From Datisca glomerata (lineage: Eukaryota; Streptophyta; Magnoliopsida; Cucurbitales; Datiscaceae), in NCBI GenBank assembly GCA_003255025.1, contig QANY01000113.1, forward strand, positions 231,118-295,117: a stretch of 64,000 nucleotides of DNA. The letters are read 5' to 3'. The notes below the pieces were generated by a model that saw only the letters and a program-made list of their open reading frames with translations, was not told the DNA's origin and did not search any database. The translations under genes and the position numbers were made by a program. Positions 22,200 through 33,409 of this stretch are shown in pieces; position 1 is the stretch's first letter, and the number at the start of each line of letters is the position of its first letter.

Positions 22200-22880
22200 T
22201 AGTAATCCTCACATCAGTTTTCTTCTAACTAAGGCTCAGAACATTTTCTCCATATCTTTTACTAAACTAGCTACATAGGTTATTTGTAAATATTACTCGT
22301 GGAACAATCACCCATTATATGGCAAGATAGATTGGAACCACAAGAAGAAATCAAATTACAATTATAAAAAACGCATGCTTAACAAATATAGACCAATCCA
22401 TATCAGTACCATATTAGTCAATTCTGTTATGTTTTGGCTAGAACGGTCCGAATATTCCAGTTTTTGGTATGAGAATGGAATGTACAAATATTTTAGGATT
22501 GTTTCGGTTAAATAAAACTTGGATCCACAATAAAGCACGAATAATGTTATTGGTTCAGTGCCTTTTGGCGCCCCTGCTAGGCGCCCACTTCCTTGTGGGT
22601 CTGGGTTCAAATCTGAGTTTGTTCATAAAATTAATTTTTTTGGCTTAATATCTTTTCTACTTTGTTTTTAGTGAGAAAATGTGTGCTATGTGCGTATTTT
22701 AATTTAGAATACCTTATTAATGGAAAACAACATCATTATTCTTTTCAGCAAATAGAATTTTAATAACTAAAAAATAATTAAATGATTTTCCAAGGAGAAT
22801 TATATATTGATGTTAACAAAAAATTATTTTGCTCTATGTTATTAAATCTTTATTTAGATTTTCATACTTATATTTGTGTA
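22200..22880. other. Non-coding spacer between LINE 2 and element B
   Basis: Short AT-rich stretch without a gene. At 22590-22620 the text GTGGGTCTGGGTTCAAATC resembles a tRNA/SINE internal B box, but no matching A box at the proper distance was convincing. Confidence 0.5.
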
Positions 22881-23290
22881 AGGGGAAAATTCCTCACACT
22901 CGATAATAATGAATAAATTAAAGAGAGAGAATTAATGCAAACAACATAAACAATTGCTCCGCTTATATTGTATGAATTTGGTTTACAATTAGGTTTTCTA
23001 TTTATAGGCTTTCCATTGATCACAAATTCTAACACAAATCCCCAAAAAATGAGATTATCTAAATATTCTCCTAAAATTGAATTTATCTATATTAACAACC
23101 AAATTGACCTCAACCGTCTGATTGAATTAACGGTCATGATTGATGTTTCCCGAACTGCCATGATGGCAAACCCATTGCTTCTTTCTGATTGGCCTTCCTT
23201 TGTACACGTGGCCTAATAGGGAATTTATGTCCGTTCATTTGTCCTTATTGTGTATGGTGTAACTCAGTGAAAGCAATATACAACACTATG
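22880..23290 (-). repeat. 3' LTR-like end of element B
   Basis: On the minus strand it has CCACGTGTACAAAGG, a TGACCGTTAATTC segment, then GCCTATAAATAGAAAACC (TATA at 22999-23006) and a short AT-rich R-like region ending about 22880. The same motif order is found at 8760-9100 in element A. The outer limits are estimates. Confidence 0.5.
22999..23006 (-). promoter_or_regulatory. TATA box in the LTR-like end of element B
   Basis: TATAAATA on the minus strand, equivalent in position to the TATA box at 8942 in element A. Confidence 0.5.
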
Positions 23291-23717
23291 TTAGAAAACA
23301 TATGAATGAAGAAAAATTACATCATTTCTTCTTTTCCATCGTGACATGTATTCTCTATCATTATTTCACACCTTTTGACACGCAATGACCTTTCATTTTC
23401 CCGATGTCAATAGCGATGCCGTTATTCCCATTTGTTGTCGATACAACTTCTCATTCCTGGGAATGCGCAGCACTACCCATAACTTTTGAATTTGGCAGGA
23501 TATGCCTGTCTCTTCTGCCAGCTATCATCCCTCCATTCGTCAGAAGCTACAATGGTGCGTCTTATCAATCTCTCATTTTCGTGATTGAACTCTTGCGTAC
23601 GCCTATTCGTTTTCCCATTTTCAAACTTATGAATGTGTTTGCAATGTTTTGTTGCGCCCGCAACCTACTTAAAGGCCTCTCTTCATCATTTTATCCTCAC
23701 TCTTCATTTTCATTCTC

Positions 23718-26111
23718 GTAAGTTCTTGTCTTCTTCTTCTTCTTCTTCTTCTTCTTCATCTTCTTCTTCTTCTTCTTCTTCATCTGCATCTTCTTCTTCT
23801 TCTTCTTCTTCATCTTCATCTTCTTCTTCTTCTTCTTCTTCTTCTTCTTCTTCTTCATCTTCATCATCTTCTTCTTCTTCTTCTTCATCTTCATCTTCTT
23901 CTTCTTCTTCTTCATCTTCATCTTCATCTTCTCCTTCTTCTTCTTCATCTTCATCTTCTTCTTCTTCTTCTTCTTCTTCATCTTCATCTTCTTCTTCTTC
24001 TTCTTCATCATCTTCTTCTTCTTCTTCTTCTTCTTCTTCTTCATCTTCTTCTTCTTCTTCTTCTTCTTCATCTTCTTCTTCTTCTTCTTCTTCNNNNNNN
24101 NNNNNNNNNNNNNNNNNNNNNNNTCTTCTTCTTCTTCTTCTTCTTCTTCTCCTCCTCCTCCTCCTCCTCCTCTGTAGGGTCTTTCTTTTGTTATTACCTT
24201 AGAGTAATGGAAGAAGAAACCCTCTTCAAGCCTTCAGTTCCCCTAGTTAAGACTTAGGCCGAGTTTAGGCAGTTTATAGCTTCTCACCAAGAAGCTTTTC
24301 CCCTGACATTCTTTGTGCGCTAGGAGAGAGAAGAGCTACGGGAACTCCATGTTCACCATACGACATCACCCTTAGTCCATCGTACATATTGTTAGGCCTT
24401 AAACTCCTACTTACTACTTTTCTCCAAGAGTTTTTCTCCACCTTCGACCTTCCCCCTCTTAGTCTACTCCTAGTTCCTATAGGGTTCTTCTTAGTTTTGA
24501 GGCCCTGAATAAGAGATATAACTTAGATTTAGGAGTATTTGAACTTTAGTGTTTTTATATAGTCAAACGTCGAGATGAAAGCTACTACCTTGCCCCTCGC
24601 CCTTCAGATAAGAGAGGGCCATTGATAACTGAGATCTCGAAGGGAAACAAAGGCTGGGAAGGAGATACCATTTTAGTTGGCGGGAACTGGGTGGCGATGG
24701 CCACTGGATAATTCCTAGGAACTGGGCAATTTCAATAAGTTGAAGCTCCAGTTCCTCAAATTTTCTTCAGTTTCTTTCTTTTACCTTTTTTTTGTCATTT
24801 CTATGTTTACTAACGATCTTCCTCCATTTGTATATTATAAGAAAAACAAAAACCTTTTGCATCACGGGCAGTTAACAAAAACAAAAATGCCACTTACCGT
24901 TGCCCAAAACAAAGGTGGTTCAAACTTCTTGACCCGAGGAAAGAGGTGAACGTCGCTTTTGCCCCCGCCTCAACTCCTGTCGCATCAACGTCTACTCCAT
25001 CATCATCCTCTCCTTTACCATGAGGTATCCCCATTCCTTCCGTTTGTTCAAATCCCACTTTTCCTATTTCTAGCGCTTTCATTTCTACTGACATGGACAA
25101 GAAGAAGAAGAATAGGACAATATGATCCAAAGGTTTGCCACGAGTATCGATATATCAAAATGCATTCACAGTAATCCGTTTGTAGTCATCGAGAGTGAAA
25201 GGAACGTCCATTCGAGTTACCCCTACCCTGCCTAGTCCTCCACTCTCATTGCCCCCGATGAGGACCACTCGGTGCGTATAACTTCTCCTCCACATCCTCC
25301 AACAACCACTAAAAGGGAATCTGTCCACACTGCTTCTTTCAGTTCTTAGGGGAGAGCTGAAGATCATGCTCGATGGAAATGGAGGCAGTACTCGAGTGCT
25401 ACCCCCCTCCTAGCTTCCATCAGGTTTTTTCACAATCCTCATACTACTCACATAGTTCTTTGTGAAATCCAATCCGAGACAGGCGCAGTGACTGCCTACA
25501 ACATGAGTGTTGGTAATCATCTTTTCTCTTTGAGTCATGGTCTAATGAAGATGCAAACTTCCTCTTCTTTCTTGTTACTTTATTTTTTTAACTTGTTTTC
25601 TTATTTACTTACAATTTTTTCTTTTTAGGCCATTGTATATCACAATGCTCTTCAGGAGCATCACGTTTCTTTAGAGCAAACCATGGCCCACTAGAGAGAC
25701 AAAATGGCAAATTTCCAGAATGTTCTTGATGGTCTTCTTGCTGAAAATGAGCGGCTTAAGAAGAGTGAATCTAAGCTTCAAGGAGTTGTGGAGAAGTTTA
25801 CCTGGGACGCGGCCGCGGCCATGGCAACTGAGGAGCATCTGAAGCTTGAAGATTCCCTGAAGGAGACCAATGAGACTTTGGAAGAATCTATGATTTCCTT
25901 GAGAGTTTTCTAAGAGAAACTTGCAGCAACTGAAGAAAGACTAGCCGCGACCGAACTCGGAAAGATCCAAGATGAAGACAAAGAGAAGCAGACAAAAAAT
26001 AAGTTTCAGGCCTTATTAGACAAGGTCGAGAAGATGGTTTATAGCGCGGGCTGCGAGGATGGTTTAGTTAAGCCTACTGCTGAAACCACTGCTGAAGAGG
26101 AAACTTTATAG
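23718..26111 (+). pseudogene. Antisense ORF (aORF) region of element B, multi-exon, degraded
   Basis: Antisense to element B. A GTAAGT donor at 23718 follows a leader resembling that of element A (8374-8379, minus). The candidate start ATG at 24207 reads MEEETLFKPSVPLVKT and REELRELHVHHTTSPL. Further broken exons reach about 25510, where TAYNMSVG meets a GT; the intron ends with TTTTTAG at 25629. The last exon opens AIVYHNALQEHHVSLEQ and continues as a coiled coil (LLAENERLKKSESKLQGVV, KLAATEERLAATELGKIQ) to the stop at 26109-26111. Stops in several exons argue against function. Confidence 0.6.
23726..24170. repeat. Long TTC/ATC compound microsatellite with a gap
   Basis: More than 400 bases of TCT/TTC units with scattered ATC variants, then TCC units at 24150-24170. 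It lies between the putative donor and the ATG of the aORF leader. The 30 Ns at 24094-24123 mean its true length is unknown. Long serine, lysine or leucine frames across it are repeat artefacts. Confidence 0.95.
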
Positions 26112-26339
26112 ACTTCTTGTCCTTCTGTAGTTTGTACTTTCTATTTTTGCGCTATATTTTGCTTTGACTGTTCAAAGCAATCATTGTAATTTTCAACTAC
26201 TATCAACGAAATGATTTTTTGTTCTCGAAAACATTTTACACTTTGCTGAATTTTCATATTGAATTCCCTTTGACATTTCTTTCTTCTTTTTCTCATCAAC
26301 TTCTTATCCCCCTCTTTTTTTAATAATATCATTTTACCA

Positions 26340-27297
26340 AGACTTGAGCATTTCAAGCCTATGGGTCTAATTTCCTTCTAAAGACATTGTTTGTAGGCAA
26401 CAATCTTCATGGACTTCAGCTTTTTCAAGCTAGGTGGCTCGTTTCCTTTAGAAGATGATGTCCATAGACAACAATCTTCATAGGCATAAGCTTTTCAAGT
26501 TCAGGGGCTCGTTTCCTTTAGAAGAGCATGTCCATAGACAATAATCTTCATGGACTTAAGCTTTTTCAAGCTCAGGAGCCCGTTTCCTTTAGAAGACGAT
26601 GTACGTAGACAACAATCTACATGGACTTAAACTTTTTAAATCTCAGAGGCCAGTTTTCTCTAGAAGACGATGTCTGTAGACGACAATCTACATGGAATTA
26701 AGCATTTTCAAGCTTAGGGGCCTGTTTTCTTTGGAAGACAATGTCCCTAGACGGCAATCTCCATGGACTTAAGCTTTTTCAAGATCACGAGCATGTTTCC
26801 TTTAAAAGATGATGTCCATAGACAATCATCTCTATGGATTTAAGCCTTTCAAGATTGGGGGCCCATTTTCTTTAGAAGATGATGTCCATAAATAATAATC
26901 TTCATGGACTGAAGCTTCTTCAAGCTCAGAGAGTCATTTCCTTTAGAAGACGATGTTCATAGGAAAAAATCTTCATGGACTTAATCATTTTTAAGCTCAA
27001 GGGCCCATTTTCTTTAGAAGACAATGTCCATAGACAACAATCTTCATTGAATTCAATTTTTTTCAATCTTAGGGGATCGTTTCCTTTTGAAGATGATGTC
27101 CATCGAAAACAATCTTCATGGACTTAATCATTTTCAAGCTCAAGGGCCCATTTTCTTTAGAAGACAATGTCCATAGACAACAATCTTCATTGAATTCAAT
27201 TTTTTTCAATCTTAGGGGATCGTTTCCTTTTGAAGATGATGTCCATCGAAAACAATCTTCATGGACTTAAGCTTTTTCAAGCTCAGGGACTCGTTAT
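26340..27297 (-). repeat. Tandem array of about 71 bp monomers in element B
   Basis: About 13 copies. Each contains GTCCATAGACAACAATCTTC followed by ATGGACTTAAGC and TTTTCAAGCTCAGGGGC-like text on the + strand. Spacing of TCCATAGACAA is 70-71 bases (for example 26461 to 26531). The last copies form a near-perfect 144-145 bp higher-order repeat (26968-27120 against 27112-27265), so expansion was recent there. It lies between integrase and the aORF. Confidence 0.9.
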
Positions 27298-27335
27298 TTA
27301 CTTCCAATCCTGAAAATTTAGTGCAGACACCAGAT

Positions 27336-27359
27336 TTTATGTGAAAAACCCTTAACGGG
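27336..27359 (-). other. Conserved post-integrase motif of element B
   Basis: On the minus strand the text CCCGTTAAGGGTTTTTCACA follows the integrase stop and matches the same position in element A, where the G run is longer. It may be an internal polypurine tract or another cis signal. Confidence 0.45.
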
Positions 27360-27402
27360 AAAACATCATGGGATAGTATAGTTTGATTATAGAAAAAGGA
27401 AA

Positions 27403-27603
27403 TCATACATAATATTTGTGTAAATGTAAGGCATTCCAAGGTTTGGATAAGTCTTTCCCCTTTCTTTTCATCAATTAGTAAGATATGTTTCCTCCAACTG
27501 TCTTGACGATGAATGGCCCTTCCAAATTTGGTCTCATTTTTCCTTTATTAGTTTGGAATATACTTTTGAGCATAAGATCCCAGCGCTTTCTCACCCTTTT
27601 TTT
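27403..27603 (-). pseudogene. Integrase C-terminal domain of element B
   Basis: Minus-strand reading WDLMLKSIFQTNKGKMRPN, then LEGPFIVKTVGG, then KDLSKPWNALHLHKYYV and a stop at 27403-27405. It matches element A closely (DLVLKRFMQANEGKM, LSKPWSVVHLRKYYV). The upstream part is lost at the junction with copia C. Confidence 0.85.
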
Positions 27604-27604
27604 G

Positions 27605-29434
27605 AAAATAAAAGTTTTCCTTTAATTAAAGTGTATTTATAATTTACTCAAATCCTGAAACTATTATCAACGTAAGAAGAGTAAAGACAAATGAGACTTC
27701 CAGACAAACTCTTCTGAAATAGTTCAGAATGTTGTTCGCAATCTTAGGATCGACTGGGCAATCGAATTCGATTACGACTGTTAAGTTGAACCAATGGATG
27801 CCAGTCTTGGGGCATGGATGTGGAGACTCAAACGGTTAACCTAGACGTGTTATGGAACATGTTGAATATATTGGTAACAAAATAGTTTAGAGAAAAAACT
27901 CTCTACCTAGCTTTAGATGTAATTGTTACACCTTAAGGGTATTTTTATAATTATAGTCTTGAGTTGAATACGTAGCTTGACTTAGATACTTGTGATCTTG
28001 ATATGTCAAATGGATTCGTTGAAATTGGCAGATAATATCTCGACTGTTGGGATCGTAATTCAACTATGTTGGAGTTACGTGATTCACAGATATAGAAATT
28101 TGTGGTTGGATTGCGAAAGCAACAATATCACCTTATGCTTTATTGATGAGTGTGTGAATAAATAAACTTAGCCTGGTATTCAAAGAATTGATTCATTAAT
28201 TAAAACTTATGAATTATAAGAGATAATTCACTATTATATCTTTCTTATTCACAGTCAATAAAAGAGTTAAGTAAATAATAACAAGATGGGTAAATGGTAA
28301 TTTTATATCACCACTCTTGTTACTGATATTCACGATGTGTAATATGTTAAAATATTCTATGGACCGTGAAATAAAAGAGTTTATTTGCACCAACAAAAAA
28401 TGTAGCGCGCATGAATTAAGAGTTGATTCAGTATCGAACTTATAGTGGAGTCGTACAATATCAGGATTAAATAGGTAAAAAATTTATAAAGATAAATTTG
28501 TTGGGTATTTAAATCATATAGCTTTGTTCACGTGGCTCCATTCGGAGTCAGGAATAGCTCATGAGAACATGAATAGAAGATATGATATCAGTTGGACTAA
28601 AATGTATTTTAGTGCCAAGGTGTATTTCTTGCACTCATAGGCGATGGGTGTTGTCACTTAATTAGTCAAGTGTGATTAATTGTATTGAAATTAATTAATT
28701 AATTATTTTATAATTATTAGATAATTAGTAAATAAAAATAAATTAATTAATTAATTGATAGAGATCAATTAGATTTATCAATTAAATTGATGAATTTCGA
28801 TACAACTCAAACACTGTGGCAATTTTTATATATGAGGCTGAATTTTTGAAAATTTAAAATATATGGGTATATTTATAAATATCAATTTTTTTTTAAATAT
28901 CTAGGAGCAATTTGATTGTAAAAAGAATCATTTCAATCAAGTGTGTTTTTCTCTCCGACTTAGTGATTGCCGCCAAAATACAATATTGAAGGGAAAATAT
29001 TCGATTTTTTTTCCTTCAATGTTTTTGAGAGCACACACTCAAATTCCTACACAAAATTCTCGCGAGATATATTTTTGAAATTAATGAGTGGTTACTTGTG
29101 TGAAGAAAATTTTGGAAATTGGTTCTTGAAGATCGTACTTGAATTTTGGTTCTTGAAGATGAAGCTTGAAGATTTGGATCTTGAAGTTTGAAGAGCGTGA
29201 AGAAAGAATATAAGAATTCCACCAATTCAGAAAATCTCTAATACATCGCAAAGGTGAAATTCATTTCAACCTTTTTCTATTCGTTTCAATATCTGATATG
29301 CATGATCGTTTGTTGTTTTGATTTTTAATTATTCAATTCGATTAAATAAGTTTTAGAATTTTTTTATATTCCTCTCATGAATCGTTCGTGGTTCAAACTT
29401 ATTTTTCTTTAATTTTCAGATCATCGATCCAACA
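27605..29434 (+). repeat. 5' LTR of copia C, lacking its first 127 bp
   Basis: Ends GATCCAACA at 29434, two bases before the primer-binding site. Comparison with the 3' LTR shows it starts at LTR position about 127, with no TGTTGG start. Confidence 0.85.
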
Positions 29435-29436
29435 AT

Positions 29437-29448
29437 TGGTATTAGATC
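29437..29448 (+). other. Primer-binding site of copia C
   Basis: TGGTATTAGATC, a two-mismatch form of TGGTATCAGAGC, the initiator tRNA-Met complement used by most plant copia elements. Confidence 0.8.
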
Positions 29449-29449
29449 T

Positions 29450-31311
29450 ATAGGTTCTTGATTATGCATATAGATATTTAAAACTAACGTATCGATTAAT
29501 TTGTTGATGTTTGCATATAGTTGTGTATGGTAGATTTGAATTTTTTTGAATATGTTATGTGATTGGATCTCTATCTATTGACTCTAGATGTTTTTTCTTT
29601 TAATTTAGAATTGATGTACACGGGATTCGAGGCATAGGAATTTATATAATTTATTTAATTACAAAAGTTGTAATTTTTTTATAAATTCGATGTAATATCG
29701 TCACCGCCGTCGCGGGAAGTTGCTGCCACATGAAAACTGCTGCCAGAAAAGTCACCGGAAAAGTCATTGGCGACTGCCAACAACCACCGTGCCGCACCGC
29801 CACTTGCTGTCTACTGCCGTGCCCAGTGTGGCGACTAGAGTTTATAAAACCCTAAATAATTAGGGTTTAGGAACCCCTGTAATATTTCGTAAAAACCCTA
29901 ATCTAATCTTTTATCTTTAATATTTGGAATTTGGAATTTTATTTTTTAAATGGATAAAAGATAATTAAAGTTCAAAAGATGTGGTATCATATATTTAAAA
30001 TATAATTATCCATTTTATTTATTTTATCTTTTGAAATTTGATTTTAAAATATAATTACCTTTTTTATCCTTTTATCTTTTAGATTTTTAATTCAAAAGGA
30101 TAATTATCCATTTGATCATTTAAATTTTGAATTTAAAAGATAATGACCCATTTATCTTTTATTTTTTGAATTTTAAATTTTAAAAGGATTATAATGAGAT
30201 TATTTAATTAGGAAAATAGCTTTCCTTAATTAAAGAGTTTTGATCAAAATTTAAATTTTGAATTTTTGTAATTTGAATTTAAATTTTGAATAATTTTAAT
30301 TTTGACTTTGGATATGAATTTTGAATTTTAAAATGGGAATGGACTTTTGTAAAGTGTTACAATTGGGTGAGACTTTTTGAAGTACAGAGAGACAATTACA
30401 AATGCCATGACGATTTTTATTCATTATTCTTTTATGGGTTATGAATAGAAATGAGCAATTATGGTGGTTAATTTTAATGGATGATTTATAATTAATCTCG
30501 TATCATCATATAACATGTCATATAGAAATAGGGATATGCCAATATCAAAATACCATGTAGCATGTACTTTCATCATTGTAGTTTAATTTATAATGTGTTA
30601 TAATTTAAATATAATGTGAATTTTATAAAAGTTCTAAATTTTAAATTTGGATTTAAATTTTATAGAAGTTTATTATTTTCAAAATTATTTTTTCTGAATT
30701 TATAAAGAATTATAATTTTAAAAAATGAAAAATTCATTTTCCCAAAAACTAAGTGGGATGGTTGTTAATGTTGAAACGTTCCCAAGTTTCCCAACGTAAA
30801 CTTGATTGTGGCACGAGGAATAGTTTAGAGTTGCCCCAATGGTCCTCTCTTCAGTGAGAGAAACTTTGAAATCGTATCACTTTGAATCATCGAGTTGCTT
30901 AATAAGCTAAAGTTTGTAAAAGAAGTAGTGAGGCAAGACCGTCTCTAGACGGACTATTAGTTCATAGCAATCTTTAAAGTCGATGCATTGGTTAAATACT
31001 TACATCGAAGCACATTGGAATCCGTCATAGGGGCTAGTCAACTAGGCTAAGGTTACAAAAACCATTGGTGATTGGTTAAACTAGATGTAGTGACATCTTG
31101 AGAAACGTTAAAACGAGAAGAGTCTCAATGCGATAAGTGGTAGCTTGAACGTTGTTCTTAGATGAGTCAAGCTATCATTGTTGATCGTAACATCATAGAA
31201 GAAATACTTTTTATTGGATTTTTAAATATTTAAGTATTTGCATAATGCATCAAACTTTCCTAAATGATTAAGTATTTATTTACATCACTTTATTTATTCT
31301 TTTCAGTAATC
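29450..31311 (+). other. Non-coding leader of copia C
   Basis: Nearly 1.9 kb between primer-binding site and gag. A GC-rich patch (29700-29840) with CCGCC/GCCGTC motifs contrasts with very AT-rich DNA containing repeated TTATCTTTT and inverted AAAGATAA motifs (29900-30340). The last 300 bases (31010-31311) are part of the duplicated unit. No credible ORF. Confidence 0.6.
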
Positions 31312-32310
31312 ATGTCGTTATCCTCACTCTCAACTATCTTAAACACGAATAAACTTACTGGTGAAAATTACGTAGATTGGAAATGTAATCTTGATATCGT
31401 GCTGACAGTAGAAAAGCACAAGTTTGTGCTCACCAACCATTGTCCTCTTGAGCTAATTGTTGAATCGACTCAAGAGGGAAATGATGTTTATGCTTCTTGG
31501 CTTCATTCTGATGAGATCATCAGGTGCTACATATTGTCTTTTATTAGCAATGTATCACAACAACAGCATCAGTACATGGAAATTGTTGTTGATGTGATGT
31601 TGAACATCATTGAAATATTCAGAAATCAGGGTCGTCAAGCTAAACAAGCAGCTGTGCGAAACTTCATGAACTGCAGGATGAAACCTGGAACTCCTCTTAG
31701 AGAAATATGATGTTGATTATTAGTCATCTGAATGAGATGGAGATTATAGGTGCTGAGGTAGATGACGAGACACAAGTTGGTATGATCATTGAGACTCTGC
31801 CTGACACTTTTGAGAACTTCATACTTAATTATTCGATAAATAAGTTGAGGTACTCACTTCCTGAGCTGATGAAGGAACTGCAAGCTATTGAGACCTTATT
31901 TCTGAAGGGCAAGAGGAAGAATGGAGATGCCAACTTTACTTAAAGTAAGTCTTCCACCTCTGATGCCAAACAGAAACATAGGAGAGATCCCAAGAAGGCT
32001 AAAAAGCAGAACTCAAAAGCTACAAACGACAAGGCGCTACAAAACTGGACAAGTCGAAAAACAAGTGTCATCATTGTGGAGCCGCGAATCATTGGAAATG
32101 CAACTGCCCATACTATCTCAAGGAGTTAAGATCTAAATATATAGTACTTGTTACTGAGGCCTATTATGTTGCTGACTCTACTTTTTCTTGGATTCAGACT
32201 CTCTAGGCACTAACCATATTTGTGGTTCCCAGCAAGGGTTCAAGGAAATCAGAAAACTTGACGAGGCCGAGTTCACCAAATGAGAGGAGTCTCCAGTCAC
32301 TAACCATAGA
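31010..32310 (+). pseudogene. Gag of copia C, first copy of a tandem duplication
   Basis: ATG at 31312 gives MSLSSLSTILNTNKLTGENY and VDWKCNLDIVLTVEKHKF, the plant copia gag start (UBN2-type). After a frameshift near 31705 it continues IETLPDTFENFILNYSINKL and LMKELQAIETLF. A knuckle remnant near 32070-32110 (CHHCGAANHWKCNC by frame) is followed by protease-like DSTFSW before the copy ends near 32310. Confidence 0.8.
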
Positions 32311-32319
32311 TCGAATCAT

Positions 32320-33395
32320 ATTGTAATCCCTTATAGGGGAAATTCAATAGGGCTAAGGTGACCAAAACCATTGGTGATTGGTTAAGCTAGATGTAATGAC
32401 ATCCTGAGAAGTGTTAACCAAACGAGAGGAGTCTCGATGCGATAAAAGGTAGCTTTGACGTTGTCATTGGATGAGACAAGCTATCGTTGTTGATCGTAAC
32501 ATCATGGAAGAAATATTTTTATTGAATATTTAAATATTTAAGTATTTGCCTCATGCATCACATTTTCTTAAATGATTGAGTATTTATTTACACCGCTTTA
32601 TTTATTCTTTTCAGTAATCATGTCGTTATCCTCACTCTCAACTATCTTAAACGTGAATAAACTTATTGGTGAAAATTAAGTAGATTGGAAATGTAATCTT
32701 GATAACGGTAGGAAAGCACAAGTTTCTGTTTACCACCTGTTGTCCCCTTGGGCCAATTGCTGAATTGACTTAAGAGAAAAATGATGTTTATGCTTCTTGA
32801 CTGCATTTTGATGAGATCGTCAAGTGCTACATTTTGGCTTCTGTTAGCAATGTGTTGTAACAACAACATCAGAACAGGGAAACTGCCACTAATGTGATGT
32901 TAAATATCACCGAAATGTACAGAGATCAAGGTCATCAAGCCAAACAGGCAGTTGTGTGAAACTTCATGAACTGTAGGATGAAACCTAGAACTCATGTCAG
33001 AGAACATATAATGTTGATCATTAGTTATCTGAATAAGATGGCGATCATGGGTGCTGAGGTAGATGGCGAGACATATGTTGATATGATTCTTGAGACTCTT
33101 CCCGATACTTTTGAGAACTTCAAACTTAATTATTCGATGAATAAGTTGAGGTACTTACTTCATGAGCTCATGAAGGAACTGCAAGCTGTTGAGACCTTGT
33201 TTTTGAAGGGCAAAAGGAAGACTAGAAAGGCAAACTTTACTGAAAGCAAGCCTTCTAACTCTGACACTAAAAAGAAACACATGAGAGGTCTCAAGAAGGC
33301 TAAGAAGCAGAACTCAAAAGCTGTGAAACACATTATGGAGTCACTTGTCATTGGAAAAGAAACTGCCCATACTATCTCAAGGAGTTGAGATCTAA
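32320..33395 (+). pseudogene. Gag of copia C, second copy
   Basis: Starts with the same leader as copy 1. The ATG at 32620 lies 1308 bases after that of copy 1. Readable parts are MSLSSLSTILNVNKL, MNCRMKPRTHVREHIMLIIS and IETLPDTF-like LETLPDTFENFKLNYSMNKL, then a lysine-rich tail and HTISRS. A stop after IGEN (about 32679) and others kill the frame. This copy is continuous with the downstream pol region. Confidence 0.8.
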
Positions 33396-33409
33396 AGGTA
33401 TAGTACTTG

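Larger units (their letters stand above)
18450..22200 (-). mobile_element. LINE 2: L1-type retrotransposon with deleted RT core
   Basis: Minus-strand order: ORF1-type region (22130-21600), endonuclease remnants (about 21200-20600), start of reverse transcriptase (20100-19610), then, without the catalytic core, the connection and zf-RVT region (19600-18800), and a C-terminal tail with FIWKERNCRYFEG and RRIRDRP (about 18760-18650). The whole is only 3.7 kb and carries many stops. The 3' end is near 18450, where an A-rich stretch on the minus strand (18453-18473) may be the poly-A tail. Confidence 0.8.

Noticed and set aside
22560..22625. tRNA gene or SINE
   Set aside because: Only a B-box-like GGTTCAAATC was visible; no cloverleaf, A box or poly-A tail could be set out.
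23633..24202. Long serine (+), lysine (-) and leucine frames across 23633-24202
   Set aside because: Products of a trinucleotide microsatellite and an N gap, without any unique domain.
24740..24949. Small + strand gene in the aORF of element B
   Set aside because: Lies between broken aORF exons; composition suggests intron or decayed exon sequence.
26340..27297. CRISPR-like array
   Set aside because: The monomers are contiguous and diverged with no unique spacers, and the DNA is from a plant.
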